DNA of 64,000 nucleotides, from NCBI RefSeq assembly GCF_020921035.1, contig NC_063157.1:23081015-23145014 (forward strand), written 5' to 3'. The notes under the pieces were generated by a model. It made no database searches, was not told the DNA's origin, and saw only the letters and a list, made by a program, of their open reading frames with translations. Below are positions 10,375-21,673 of the stretch, piece after piece. Within the stretch, counting starts at the first letter, position 1. Every line of letters starts with the position of its first letter. Position numbers and translations under genes: made by a program. Source of the DNA: Rhodamnia argentea (taxonomy: Eukaryota; Streptophyta; Magnoliopsida; Myrtales; Myrtaceae).

Positions 10375-11700
10375 TTACTTTGAGGGGCGGTAATAAGCGT
10401 AAACAGCGTAGAAGGCCTGCACGACAGTAAGGGCTAAGAGGATGAAAGCCGCCACAGCTGAAATGAAGGACCAGGGGCTACCGAAGTACTCGCGCTTGAT
10501 TCCCGACCACTGAACGTGCCATTTGTTTTGGTGATATCGGGTCACTTCCCTGAACAACCCGGCCAAATAGCTGATGCTGATGTCGAAGCTGACGCCGCGA
10601 GTGAGGTTATTGAAGTACCTCGCCACGTACTCGTCGGAGCCCGAGAAGTTAGTGATGATGTTGTGCTCGGACAGCAGCGCCGCGTCGGCTGCCGTGGAGA
10701 TGACGCAGCTCATGAGGACAGCGTAAGTGGTGATGTGCTTAGAGCAGTAGCAGGAACACTGCTCGTAGGCAATGCAGTTGAGAAAGAGGGATCTGGTGAA
10801 AGCATCTAGAGTGAGAGGAGGGATTTGAAGCACTCCCCGCTCGAACCGGACATCGATGAAGCGGTCGCTCTTTCTCGGCTTCAATTTGATCCCCGCGAGG
10901 AGTAGCTGCTTGGCCGAGGGGATCAACTGCAGGAACTCCTCGTTGACATCTCCAGGATCCTCCAGCTCTAGATGGCCAACCAGACTGAGCCGGAACAAGT
11001 CGAGCAAGTGAGTGACGTTAGGGACGTGATAGTGCCGCTCCAGTTCATGCTGCGGCCTAGGGAGCGAATAGTTGAAGAACTCCAAGGCAAGCTTATTGAG
11101 GGAGTAGTGGGCTTCTGTGGGAGCCATGGACAATTCAAAGACGGTCTCGAGGACGAAGAAGGGGATCTGGTTCTCTATCAAGAGGAGATCCAGCGTAAGG
11201 AAGGAGTAAACCCAGGGCATGGAGAACAAGGGATCGGCGGGATCTGCAGGAACTAGGGATGCTGTGACCCGGAACATCTCGACCACGAAACACGCGTCGA
11301 GAACCATCATTTCGATCAAACTCCAGCTTCCGCAATCCAGATCCTCCGAGTAGCACTCCCTTATTTTTGTCTCCACTGATGCCATGGTTCGGAAATAAGC
11401 TTCCACCGGTGCGCCGTGCCCACGGGTTCGATCAAGCAGGGCGGCGAACAATCGGGGTTTGTGCTGCTCCAGCATCTCCACCTGCTCCTTCCCCCGATGG
11501 TACGGGCCGATGGACACGATCTGGGGTTCGTACGCCTTGGGGTTGCTCACGAACACGCTTCTCGGGACCCTGAAGATGCAGCACAACCCGTTGCTCGCCG
11601 TCTGTCTCAAAAGCCTCGGCCTTTCCCTGAACCGCTGCTCCATGTAACGAGGCCAGTCCAGCTCCGCCGCGACCATGCTGCAGTTGCTGTATTGATTCAT
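10375..11700 (-). CDS. DUF247 (UPF0481) membrane-anchored protein
   Basis: This single-exon, 441-residue reading frame belongs to the plant DUF247 family (At3g47200-like). The family start is recognisable at about residues 40-85 (CCIFRVPRSVF, then VSIGPYHRG and MLEQHKPRLF), followed by the DACFVVEMF and LLLIENQIPFFVLE blocks typical of the family. The C-terminus has one hydrophobic segment (about residues 412-435, FISAVAAFILLALTVVQAF) ending in a short basic tail, the usual single anchor. I chose ATG 11700; the open frame continues a few codons upstream only to a TTG preceded by a TTTGCAG acceptor-like string, so an upstream exon is possible. Biochemical function of the family is unknown; some grass members act in self-incompatibility, which does not establish a role here. 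No inactivating lesion is seen. Confidence 0.92.
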   Translation of the reverse strand: MNQYSNCSMVAAELDWPRYMEQRFRERPRLLRQTASNGLCCIFRVPRSVFVSNPKAYEPQIVSIGPYHRGKEQVEMLEQHKPRLFAALLDRTRGHGAPVEAYFRTMASVETKIRECYSEDLDCGSWSLIEMMVLDACFVVEMFRVTASLVPADPADPLFSMPWVYSFLTLDLLLIENQIPFFVLETVFELSMAPTEAHYSLNKLALEFFNYSLPRPQHELERHYHVPNVTHLLDLFRLSLVGHLELEDPGDVNEEFLQLIPSAKQLLLAGIKLKPRKSDRFIDVRFERGVLQIPPLTLDAFTRSLFLNCIAYEQCSCYCSKHITTYAVLMSCVISTAADAALLSEHNIITNFSGSDEYVARYFNNLTRGVSFDISISYLAGLFREVTRYHQNKWHVQWSGIKREYFGSPWSFISAVAAFILLALTVVQAFYAVYAYYRPSK

Positions 11701-11733
11701 CTGGTTTCCGTCCAGCCAGTCGGTATCCTGCAA

Positions 11734-12078
11734 ACGGGATACTGTTTACGAACCGAATGGCCCCCGCAGCATCTGCCGCAATTGCGACTGAATTCAACCG
11801 TTTGGTGGATCGTTTGGTCGGCCGGCACCGGCAGTCCACGGATTCAATAGTTGACCCGACCGTTTGGTGGGACGAAGCAGTGCGCCATCAGTTGATTCCA
11901 CGCGTGATCCGGAGGGTACGAACGGGTCAAATAAATCGGGTTTCTTGATGCTCAAGGATACCCGGGTATCCGGGGTTGAAGGGAAAGCATGAAGGAACGT
12001 TCAGCAATTTAAAAATTCTAGGTTCGACGACCGCGTCCTCGCGATTGGAGGTCAAAGGGAACGACGAACGCATCGAAT
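11734..12078. other. Upstream region of DUF247 gene
   Basis: GC-rich unique sequence with a repeated ACCGTTTGGTGG string (about 11798 and 11858). It is likely promoter or 5' leader, but no TATA box could be placed confidently. Confidence 0.4.
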
Positions 12079-12215
12079 TATGCTTTGTGTAATGAAGAAG
12101 CGAAGTATACTTTGTGTAATATGCTTTGTGTAATGAAGAAGCGAAGTATACTTTGTGCCATATGCTTTGTGTAATGAAGAAGGGAGGTATACTTTGTGTA
12201 ATGAAGAAGTGAAAC
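12079..12215. repeat. 41-bp minisatellite, 3.3 copies
   Basis: Three consecutive 41-bp units start at 12079, 12120 and 12161, with a partial fourth to 12215. Each unit reads TATGCTTTGTGTAATGAAGA then AGCGAAGTATACTTTGTGNNA. The unit itself contains two related halves around CTTTGTGTAATGAAG. Differences between units are single bases, e.g. the third has GGGAGG in place of GCGAAG. Confidence 0.95.
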
Positions 12216-12249
12216 GTCCATCCATCCATCGTCAAGGCCTCGGGCATAA

Positions 12250-12546
12250 ATATGGTCGCTGCCCCCAACAGAAAGGGCCAGAATCAAGATCGGGCAAACC
12301 AGTCTCGTCCAGCAAAGTCACCCCATTCCGAGCTATCGATATGCCTTCGACCCAAAAGAATTCGCACGAGTCGGATTTGAGGAGGATCCGACGCTCCAGG
12401 GCTTCCTTCAAGACTCGGCATATTGTGAAAACTCCCCCGCCTTTTCGGCCCCGACCGCGGCCCCCCTGCCCCCCGCCGCGACGACCGGCCCCCCGAATGC
12501 CACCGGCTCTTCCTCTCCCCAATCCTCCTTCTCCTGCTGCTGCTAA
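12250..12546 (+). pseudogene. Possible orphan C-terminal exon, unrecognised
   Basis: A 98-codon frame without an ATG is open from 12250 to TAA 12544-12546. It has protein-like composition: about 45 residues of mixed sequence with SYRYAFDPKEFARVGFEED, then a Pro/Ala/Ser-rich tail ending in three Cys. Two other frames are also open across this GC-rich stretch, so chance openness is possible. I recognise no family and found no partner exon. It could be the last exon of a decayed gene or a captured fragment. Confidence 0.25.
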
Positions 12547-13189
12547 TTGACGTGTTGGTGTGCTGTTTTCTGTTTGTCATCGTTCTTTTATGTCGTTCGA
12601 TCTTGTTGTGCGCTGTACAATAGAGTACCCAGAAATCAATCTGTCTAGCACATTCAACAAGTTTTCGCCTAGTACGCTATGAAATGAGCCATAACAATCC
12701 GGACGGATGCAAACTTTATACGACCTTTGTGGATGGGAACTGGGAAGGTGGTTTGTCGCTGCTGCAACTACATGTAAAGCTTAATCAAACAGCTAAACCA
12801 AAAAGAACTCTCAGTTGCCTACAGTTCTTATGTCCAATTCATATTGTCGCATCTCTTTCGAGATTTCGCCCCAACCCGCCGTTAGCCGGAATAACTCATG
12901 CGAAGAATTTGCCATCCCGTGATTGCAAGGCCACACTTGTTTCCGAAGGAAACCTGTCGGAGATGAAATTGATGAGGCAGAAGGACTTCTTAAGGCTTCG
13001 TTTGCTTCGTGGAAAATGAACAGTTTGAAAAACACTTTTATAAATATGATCGCTTATAGAAATGAATGAATAGACGATATTTTCACAGTCAATGGAAATA
13101 TGTAGACCTTATTTGTTGTCGGTAATGAAGACATTTCTTGTTAACGAAATATTTAGATATATAGTTGCGTTTGCCGCAAAAATAGAAAC
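12547..13189. other. Intergenic, no gene recognised
   Basis: Only short meaningless frames. The 13010-13130 part resembles an arm of the GGCTCCATTTG-type foldback elements seen at 23337 and 53085-53215. Confidence 0.4.
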
Positions 13190-13425
13190 AGGCTAGCAAC
13201 TCGTGTGAGAGCCCGCCTTGACTATGTTTTCTCCTGCAAGAGCTTCTGCCCTGGAAGGAGCGGCTTTCGTTGACCGAGCTTTCCGCGGTAATTGTTTCCC
13301 CCGAGACATCCTCTACGATGGCCGCCGCAGAAGCAAAACCACCGGAAAATAGAGCGCGGACATTTACCTTGTCCAAACCATGCGCTCTGATTGGTTTGCT
13401 CCATGGAAATTGTCATCAATGAGCG
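13190..13425 (-). pseudogene. LINE-type RNase H remnant
   Basis: Read leftward from 13425, a Trp-Ser-Lys-Pro string leads into KVNVRALFSGGFASAAAIVED, and a neighbouring frame gives KARSTKAAPSRAEALA. The order and residues fit the RVT_3 RNase H domain of plant L1-type elements, with the usual Asp-Gly replaced and one frameshift. No RT was found attached, so this is a small relic. Assignment rests on motif resemblance only. Confidence 0.4.
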
Positions 13426-13639
13426 CCCAAACCATGCGATGCAAGAACCATTACCAAGAAAATCAATCCCGCCATAAAACTCAAAATTTGCTTGGCGAAG
13501 AAGTTACAGCCCTGAGTTATCAAATCTTTGGAATCACGGCGAACGGAAAGAAGTGCACCTTGGGAGTTAAGAAATATACTAGTTCTAGAAATCGATTGTG
13601 CTAAAGGAGACAGAATTTCCCAGGTCATAGTCCAACATC

Positions 13640-15238
13640 GGTCGGGTCGAAACCGAAAAGAATGACGCCAATTTGCTCACCAGGCACTGGTGAGAGGTAA
13701 CTATCAAAAACTGGTGTTTTCAAAAAAACCGGCGGGCGCAGACCAGAGAGAACGTACCACAAGCCAAAATAGTAGCACAAGGTCAAACTTGCCGGTCCGG
13801 GACGATTTTTCCGAACACCAATGGACACCTTGCCGACGCAGCAGACTACCCGCAATGAGCAACTGAAAAAACAAGACCTGACAAGTTCTAATGCTGATGT
13901 GTAGACACGGGCGTTGAACATAACTACAGGACTTGTTCTTCATCTTCTTTTCTGGTATTGAGTTTTATATTCATCATCCAACTGGCTGGTCAATCTACCG
14001 AGTGAATGGTTATACAGAGATGGAATTCCTAATTCAAAACTCAGATTATGATCCCTAAGATTGAGCCAAACAACCCACTAAACTCAACCGCACGAGGTTC
14101 AAAACGTCGAAAAAGCCAATGGGCCATGACTGATACCTACTATTGTTCAAAGTCCCACACGGTACAAAAGGCATAAGCCCAACGTGCAAACAAATAAACA
14201 CGCACATTTTGATTTACATGGTTTGATCTCATCTCACTTGTAAATCGTAGACCAAATTATAGTTGTGCTTGTCAAGCCTCGACTCGAAAATGCAAAAATC
14301 ACCTCGACTTACCAAGAGTCTAAACTTGACGACTTATATAGCACTCATGCACATTAGCAAAATGTGAAGATTGAAAAAAACACGAGCCTAGGGTTTACGG
14401 GGCCGCCCTGTCCGAAGCGAATTTGGACAGGCTTAGATAAGATGTTTCCTTCTAAGGTCCGACCTGCCCGTGCCCAATCACTTTAAATGTAGATGATTTA
14501 GTTAACTTTTACAATCATGGATGGGCTTGGATAAAGGGGTTAATTTAGAGCTTGATCCCAACATTTCATGTGATACAACATTATGATCTGTTGTTACACG
14601 ACAATTCCGCTCTGAATTTTCTGTGTCTTTTTCGGTGACCTTGATGCCACTAGAAACTAAGCAGACTGAGCTCTCCAACCACCAGTCGGAACCGCGTTTT
14701 GAGTTGTTTTCAATTTTGGAGCAAATCCAAGGGCAGCCCCATGTTCTCGTAGCTGTTCGATTCCGAATTATGAGAATATTCGTTGGCTGCCGCACGCGAC
14801 GTCGTTATCGTCGCATATATGGCTAGCAGCTCACGAGACGATCGACGGAAGGGCTTAGCGGCTCCCATTCTTCATCGACATCGCTTGTCTATCTAATTTC
14901 ACATCGCTTATCCATCTCTCTTTCATGACGGTCTGCGTCATAATATGATGTAAAAGAAGAAGCGCTCTAAAAACAAAAATTCTCAGAACATTTCTCATTT
15001 GCTCTTAGGGTTAGGTCGTACATAAGCCAAGCCATGACTACTAAATCGAGAATATCTTATCCAACGGTTGTATCACGTCTTAGCGCACGAAACTTTAGAG
15101 ATACCTTGTTTGCCAGTGGCACACGACCGCCTTTACTGAAAAAGCGATTGGCTTGCTTCTTCGTATTGAACGGTACAAATCTCTGGTGAAATACTTTCTC
15201 CTACGCAACAATAATAGTCCTAAAACTCGAGAGACTAA
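13640..15238. other. Intergenic, no gene recognised
   Basis: Unique-looking AT-moderate sequence with scattered short frames under 100 codons, none with family resemblance. No transposon ends could be paired. Confidence 0.45.
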
Positions 15239-15797
15239 GGGTGCGCATGACAACACTTTTGGACTAGAATTTACGCTCCGGTAGTTTTTCTAGAGCAAAA
15301 ATTCATTTGGTAATGCAACTTTCGGAGTAAAAATCTATTTGGTTAAGCAATTTCATTTTTTTTACTTCTAGAGCAAAAATGCTCTAGATGTAATTTTAGA
15401 GCCATTTGAAAAAGTAAAAAATAAATTTCTTCTCTTCAAAAGTAGAAAAATCAACTTCTAGGCATGCGCACTCTAAGTTTGTTAGCAGATATGCCCTAAG
15501 TTTGGAACATGAAAATAGAACTGATACAAATCTAGATGGTGCATATGAAAACACTTCTGAAGTAGAATTTCTGCTCCAAAAATTTGTTTGGTAACGCAAT
15601 TTCTGAAGTAGAAATTTGTTTGGTTATGCATCTTCATTTTTCTACTTCTGAAGCCTTTTTTTTTTCTTTGCTCCAGAAGTAGTTTTAGAGCCACTTGGAA
15701 AAGTACAAAAAAAAAATTACTTCTTTTTAGAAATAGAAAATTCAACTTTTGATTAGAAGTTGTTTTTCAAAATAAAAGTGTTGCCATGCGCGTTTGA
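15239..15797. mobile_element. Tandem/nested MITE pair with shared TIRs
   Basis: Outer ends are inverted: GTGCGCATGACAACACTTTT at 15241 and AAAAGTGTTGCCATGCGCG ending at about 15792. A second, related left end occurs at about 15529 (GGTGCATATGAAAACACTT), and a related right end at about 15465 (GGCATGCGCACTC). Two similar copies are therefore placed side by side or nested. The interior repeats AGAAGTAGAAA-like strings and has no coding capacity. The ends resemble hAT-derived MITEs, but no 8-bp target duplication is preserved. Confidence 0.7.
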
Positions 15798-16559
15798 ACT
15801 TTCCAAAGGCGGCCATCAAACAACATGCCAAGATATGATTTTTCTCCCTGTTTCTTAGGAAGTCTACATTTTCAATTATTCAGTGGAATTCTAACTACCA
15901 GCGAATTGAATTAGCGTTCACCGCGTGGGTCCATCGGCATTTCTTTTGTTTAAAAGTGATGAATATGCCACCACCCACAACCGCAATCAATCAATCCATC
16001 CATCAATCATTGTAGTTGAAGGATGAGAGATAGGCCGGCCCGTACACGAATGAACAGATTTCGCCCTTCAGAGACGCATAAAGAATAATTCGGTGCCTCG
16101 ACTTGAAAAAATCACAAAGAGAAAGTCCCCATCAAAGCTCATCGACAGGTTAAATTGCGCCTATCTTAATTCAAAACTTAAGTCAATGAATCGTGTACTA
16201 ATTAAGATAACGATATTCCTTTCTTGAGATATTCGCCAAATGCCAATACATATTAGGAGGTACCCATCAATTAACTATCAATTCTAGTACCCACTTATTT
16301 GCATGCACAAGAGAAATCCGACGCCTCAACTTAGAGAGATGTCGAGAGAAAATTCAAGTAAGGGCTAAATAGGCCGCCATTAATAAACTATTAGTTCTAA
16401 CACCGACTTGTTCTGATGTAAGAGAGAAGTTTGACGACTCAACATAGAAAATGTTTCAACTAAAAAAAAAAAAAATAGACTTAGAAAATGTAAGTGAAAT
16501 TTCAACAAGGGGGTCAAACTTTATTTGCTTGACTCATTCTCTAGGACGTATGGAACGGG
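15798..16559. other. Intergenic, no gene recognised
   Basis: Low-complexity and unique sequence; a 16100-16500 stretch has loosely repeated phrases (GACGCCTCAACTTAGA-like) but no definable unit. Confidence 0.4.
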
Positions 16560-17246
16560 AAAGGTACAAAAAAAATATTAGACCTATTGCATTAGTATCT
16601 ATTCAGTCCTAAATATTTCGGTGGATCAATTCAGTCCTAAACTTTATTACAGGTACCAATTGAGTCTATTCAATCAATTTGGAATGAAAATTATTGACGT
16701 GGACGCCATCCGTCCTACGTGGCACGGCCAAAGCATATTGACAAATTTTAATATTATCTTAATAATATTTTGAATTTTTAAATATCTTTTTTCATTTTGC
16801 TCTTTCTTTTTTTTTTTCCCCCTTTTCTGGGCTTTACTTCTTCTTCTTTTTTAATTGGCCAGCAAGCATTTTGTTATTGGCCAGAAAGGGCCACCAGCCG
16901 ATGCCGGCCACATGCGAGGGCTGGAGACGCCCTTGCGGGCCATTAGAGCTAGGGATCGCGCGGCCCCTCGTCCGGATCGGGGTCGAGGATCGGCTGGAAG
17001 CCCTTGCCGGCCAACAAAAAAAAATTCCAAAAGAGAAAAACAAAAAATAAAAAAGGAAAACAAACTTAAATATTATTAAAAATGTCCACGTCGGTGCCAA
17101 CTATGCCACGTAGGACGGTCAATATTCTTGTTAGCGATTTCTCGTAAAAATTGGCCAGAAGGACTCAATTGATATAAATGTAAAAAGGTTTATGACTGAG
17201 TTAGTACCAATGCAATAAATTTAAGACTTTTTTGATACTTTTTCCT
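16560..17246. mobile_element. Long-TIR foldback element, family A copy 1
   Basis: The left arm (GGGAAAGGTACAAAAAAAAT..TATTGCATTAGTA) matches the inverted right arm (AGGAAAAAGTATCAAAAAAG..TATTGCATTGGTA). Further in, both arms carry CCGTCCTACGTGGCA and its inverse TGCCACGTAGGACGG. The centre is GC-rich and non-coding. Similar elements recur at about 17985, 24100 and 61692. No clear target duplication remains. Likely a non-autonomous DNA transposon. Confidence 0.75.
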
Positions 17247-17984
17247 GTGAACTAAGACTCCACTTGTAGGATGGCGAGCTTCAATTTGTCCCGGATGTTT
17301 GGATTTGGAAAAAAAGAAGAAGAAGAAAGAACGAGACTGGTAAAACAAACCCATCTTCAACTTTTTCTTTCAAAACGCTTTGAAATTCTTGGACGAAAGG
17401 GAGGAAAATCTCAATCCATCATCACTAGTAATGCCACGACATTGCCTCTAGATGTTTGAAATTGAAGAGGATAAAACGCGCATTTTACTTGAATCCTCTG
17501 TGCAGAGCATGAGATCTTAAAGACTAAGGCTAAAATAAATGGTTTGAAAAATATTTTCTTAAAAATAATCGCTCGTATCGCATGAAATAATTAGTCAATG
17601 AAAACTATTATTATTATTGATGGCAATTCATATATACACATTTTCGTAAGCAATGAAAATATTTTTTGAGGTGAAGTGAAACATGAGGCGAAATCTATGC
17701 GAGCTCGGCTCAAAATTTAGATACGCCGACAGAGTTCCTGTTTTTTTTTTTTTTTTTTGTCAGATATGCCGAGAGAGTTCATGAGCAATTGAAATTGGCA
17801 ATTGGTGAAAGAAACGTGTCTGAAGTTTTCTTGCAGTAACGTCATGGACGCTAAACTTGATACGCAACCACCAGTATGTATTCGAAAGAGGGAGACATCA
17901 TTGGCTTAGTCATGAAACTGACTGAGTGACAACTCACTTGTAAGATCATTAGCTGGAGATAATTGTCTAAAACATCATAAACTT
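17247..17984. other. Intergenic, no gene recognised
   Basis: The 17520-17680 part resembles a decayed arm of the GGCTCC-type foldback family. A poly(T) tract lies at about 17740. No gene. Confidence 0.4.
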
Positions 17985-18645
17985 ATTATACGGTGGCTAG
18001 TTCATTCCGAAATTTTTTAACTGGATCAATTTAGATTTAAATATTTTGACAATTTTTTTATGTAATCCTACGGACCAATTTTGATCGAAAATCGCTAACG
18101 AGAAAGTCGAGCATCCTACACGGGACGACCATGCTGACATGAATAATTTTTGCAATTTTATTAAAATTTTATGCGTATATATGTTATTTATTCTTTTCTC
18201 TAATTCCTTTTTATTTTTTTCTTCTTATTTTTCATTGTTCATCTTTCCGGAAGGGCCGGCAAGAGTCATTGGGGCCTCGGCGACGGCTGGCGAGGACTTG
18301 CACGCCCTTGCTAGAGCCGTGGAGTTTAGGGCAAGTGTTGCGATGGCCTCGCCTATGGCTGGTCGAACGGCCACGTATATCCCCTCAATTTTTTATAGAA
18401 GAAAATAACAAAAATAGAGAGAGAAAGAAAAAAAAATGAAGAAAAATGTAAAATTATCCACGTCAGTATCGGCCGTGCGACTACAATGTCGGTGATGATT
18501 GAACCGCCACGTTAGCCATTTACAGCCAAAACTTAGAAAACCGTCAAAATGTTTAGAATCGAAGTGATCGTGACGGAAGATTCACGATTGAATTGGCCGT
18601 CGTACAATAGATATAAGATTTTTTCTGTCAATATTCCTTAATGAC
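17985..18645. mobile_element. Long-TIR foldback element, family A copy 2
   Basis: The same architecture as the 16560 element is visible but more diverged: a left arm with AAACTTATTATAC, a GC-rich centre (GGCCTCGGCGACGGCTGGCGA), then an inverted arm with CCACGTCAGTATCGGCCGTGC and a TATAAGATTTTTTCTG end. No coding content. Confidence 0.55.
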
Positions 18646-18705
18646 GTGGACTAAGCATTGATACGTAACCAGACCACCACTTCGGATTCAAAAGACGGAA
18701 ACAAT

Positions 18706-19063
18706 GGGAAAAGTACACTAGAAGTGCCATAACTTTTGTACGGTGTTCACTTAAATCCGTAGTCGGACCACCACTTCGGATTCACTAGAAATGCCATAAC
18801 TTTCAAAACGTTCACTTAAGTACCATAACTTTCAAAAATCGTTTACTTGAGTGCCATGTTAACGTGGCAGCCGGAAAAGCTGACATGGCAGCCAAAAAAG
18901 TTCTTGTAGATGCCGGAAAGATGATGTGGTACGCCGGAAAAGTTACTATAGCACTCAAGTGAACGATTTTTGAAAGTTATGGCACTTAAGTGAACGTTTT
19001 GAAAGTTATGGCACTCAAGTGAACGCCGTACACAAGTTATGACACTTCTAGTGTACTTTTCCC
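18706..19063. mobile_element. Mutator-like MITE with 10-bp target duplication
   Basis: This 358-bp foldback has ends GGGAAAAGTACACTAGAAGT and its inverse at 19044-19063. It is flanked by the direct repeat CGGAAACAAT at 18696-18705 and 19064-19073. A 9-11-bp duplication plus long TIRs is diagnostic of Mutator superfamily elements. Each arm repeats GCCATAACTTTCAAAA units. The left arm holds about 30 extra bases, including 19 bases (GACCACCACTTCGGATTCA) identical to the host flank at 18672-18690. Confidence 0.9.
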
Positions 19064-19073
19064 CGGAAACAAT

Positions 19074-21664
19074 CATCTGCCGAGGCATGAGAGCGACGAG
19101 TGACAACTCACCTACAAGAGAGGCTAATGAGACCCACTTGATTCTCTTTGATTGCCTTTCTGTGGAGATGGTCCTCACGCGTATTAAACAATGAGGTGGC
19201 ACCCATTTGGTTCTCGATTAGGTACCATCCGACAGAAAATTGCAGCTGATGGAGACTTTTGGCACTGTTCTCGGGTCTAATCATCCCTGCTAATCCGATT
19301 TAGATTCTAATGGATGGGAGTAGCATATGCGGTGAGTGATTAAAACTTGGATTTTGGACCAAAGTTAGAGGTTGGCAAAGTTTCTCCCTTCGTGGCAACA
19401 TACCCCACTGGTTGTCTAGTAAAATTATACCGGTTGGAATGTCATGGTTCGTTGGCGGTCTTCAGCAAGCATACGTTTCTTTTCCTATTTTTTTTTTCTT
19501 TTTTGGTCTTTTTAAAGTGTTGCAATTCTTTGGCATGTATCCTAGACCTAACTCCAATTCATTGATCTTGTCAAGAGACAAGTCATTCGGGTTAAGAATA
19601 AATTTTCGAACGGTATAAGATTGTTCTTGCTAGGGGCGATCATGCCAGTCTTGAGGCCTGGACATGGCCTTTAGGTCGAGCCCAATTTGTTGTCCGACGT
19701 CGCGCATGATAAAAAAGCAATATTTGTGAATTGGTTGGATTAGGCTAGACTTTCTAACTAAATAGCCTTGCCTGATTCAATTGGCTCAAGAAAGACTTGG
19801 TACGCTCGTGGTGGTCAGGTCTAATTCTTGCTACTTAATGATGGTACCCTCAAGCTAAACAAAATGAGTCATGCACCCATTTCTTAACACATAAATGATG
19901 TGATGCGTTGTTATATTGATTAGTTATATTCGATAAATGATTCATAAATGAGTTCAAACAAAACAAGAGTGCTAAACAATGCGTAAATGGATCATAAATG
20001 GGTTTATAACTTAATTAAACCGAATTCACCTCTCCGACTCTCTTCATTCTTTCTCGCCCTACTCGATCTTGCGCTCACTCACACCGCCCTCACACATTAG
20101 TTTGGTTATTAGTTTTCTTATATTTTATTAAATATGAAAGTGATTTATAAATATGGATCGAATCAAGTATGAGTTACTAGATTTACATTGCAATAAATAG
20201 GTCACAAATGAATTAAATGGGTATGTTTGGGTCAGAGCATTTAGAACCCAACACCCGATCCGATCGACTCATTTGACAAATTTACCTCCAGCTTAGAAGG
20301 TCTTTTTCCCATTTTTATGTTTGGCAAAGAGTTACATATTATCAACCTTCTAGAGACACTTGTCCTCCAGTCAACAAGAAAATGCATCTACCATTGTGGC
20401 ATTTGATTTAGCACACCTGCTTAGGATGAACTTCGTTGGGACTTGGGTCACACAACAAAGTCCAATATCTCATCAATCTTGAGATGATTGCCAAGAGAAA
20501 ACTAAATTCAGACCACGCCACATTATTAAATTGAGTTAGACACGCCTTCATTCAAAATTACTTTCTCCCATATCAATGCTATGATGCGGGACTTATTTGG
20601 ACTAATACCCTTACAGAAACACTTCAACAAATCTCCTCCCTATTTGTGAGCCTACTGTATCAACTCTCCCATTTCTTAATCTAGTTATCCTTCTTGACTA
20701 GTTACTGCATTGCTACACCGTAAGCCGGACCATGACTCGACAATCTCGACATTCTATGAGATTTATTTCTTGAAATATCCTATTAGTTACACTAGTATAC
20801 ATCGGAGGGACCACTAATCAATTATTAGCTCTAATATCGATTGTCAAGATGGACACCAAAAACGCAATACTTTTATTCGATGGAGATTATTGAGAGGAAG
20901 CCCAAGTTGGAAGTACTACCAATTAGGGAATCGCATATTTTAGCCGCTCCACATCTGACTCACATGCTTTTACCCCACACCTCGGCACGTGTGCCTCGAT
21001 ACGCTCTTTTCTCCTTAAAATGGAAAGAGCAGCAAGTACCCGACACTGACGAATGTTCTGTCAAACCAGTGTAAGAAGTAGACCGTTGCCTAATAATTGT
21101 TCTCGGAAGGCGTGTTCTGGGCATCACCGACTTGTGGACAAAGTAGTTTTGCCCTTCTTCGCTCGAGTGTATTGGTCTTGGATTTAGTCAGCATCGAAGC
21201 CCCTCTCTCTCTCTCATTTTTCCTCTTGAAGGACGACTTTCTTGAGGCGCAGAAGGGCTTTGTGGGGATTCCATGACCATTCTTTGGGCAAATACTGCTG
21301 AAAAAGTTGGGTCGCCAGCTCCTTTCTTTGACTGAATTCAGAAAACCCTTCATTGACCCGAATGAGAAGCGAACAGAGGGAATTATAGAAAGAGATTAGC
21401 ATCTACTCACCTTAGTTTCTTCAATTCGTTATTTCTAGTCTATTGCTGAGAAATGGACAGCACATGGCCCAGCACCCCTATTGTCAACAAACGAATGCCA
21501 CGAGATGGTGATATACTTTTCTTAATTTTCTCTTTTGGTTCCCCTTGAACTTTCTAATATCGATTTGACGCTTGGAAAAAATTGAGCAACAACATGCCGG
21601 AAGACCATCATTCATGTCAGCAATTTTCGATTAAAATTAGTCGGATGGACTCAATTAGCAAAGG
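19074..21664. other. Gene-poor intergenic stretch
   Basis: No gene recognised. Frames are below 90 codons and show no family resemblance. The last 100 bases before 21665 look like the right arm of a family A foldback into which the next element inserted. Confidence 0.45.
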
Positions 21665-21673
21665 TGAAAATAT

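Noticed and set aside
12155..12550. 131-codon plus-strand frame ending in a Pro/Arg-rich tail
   Set aside because: Its start lies in the minisatellite and its composition is that of a GC-rich frame read out of phase.
16560..17246. Target duplication for family A element 1
   Set aside because: Candidate 8-10-bp flanks (GTATGGAAC and GTGAACTAA) do not match well enough.
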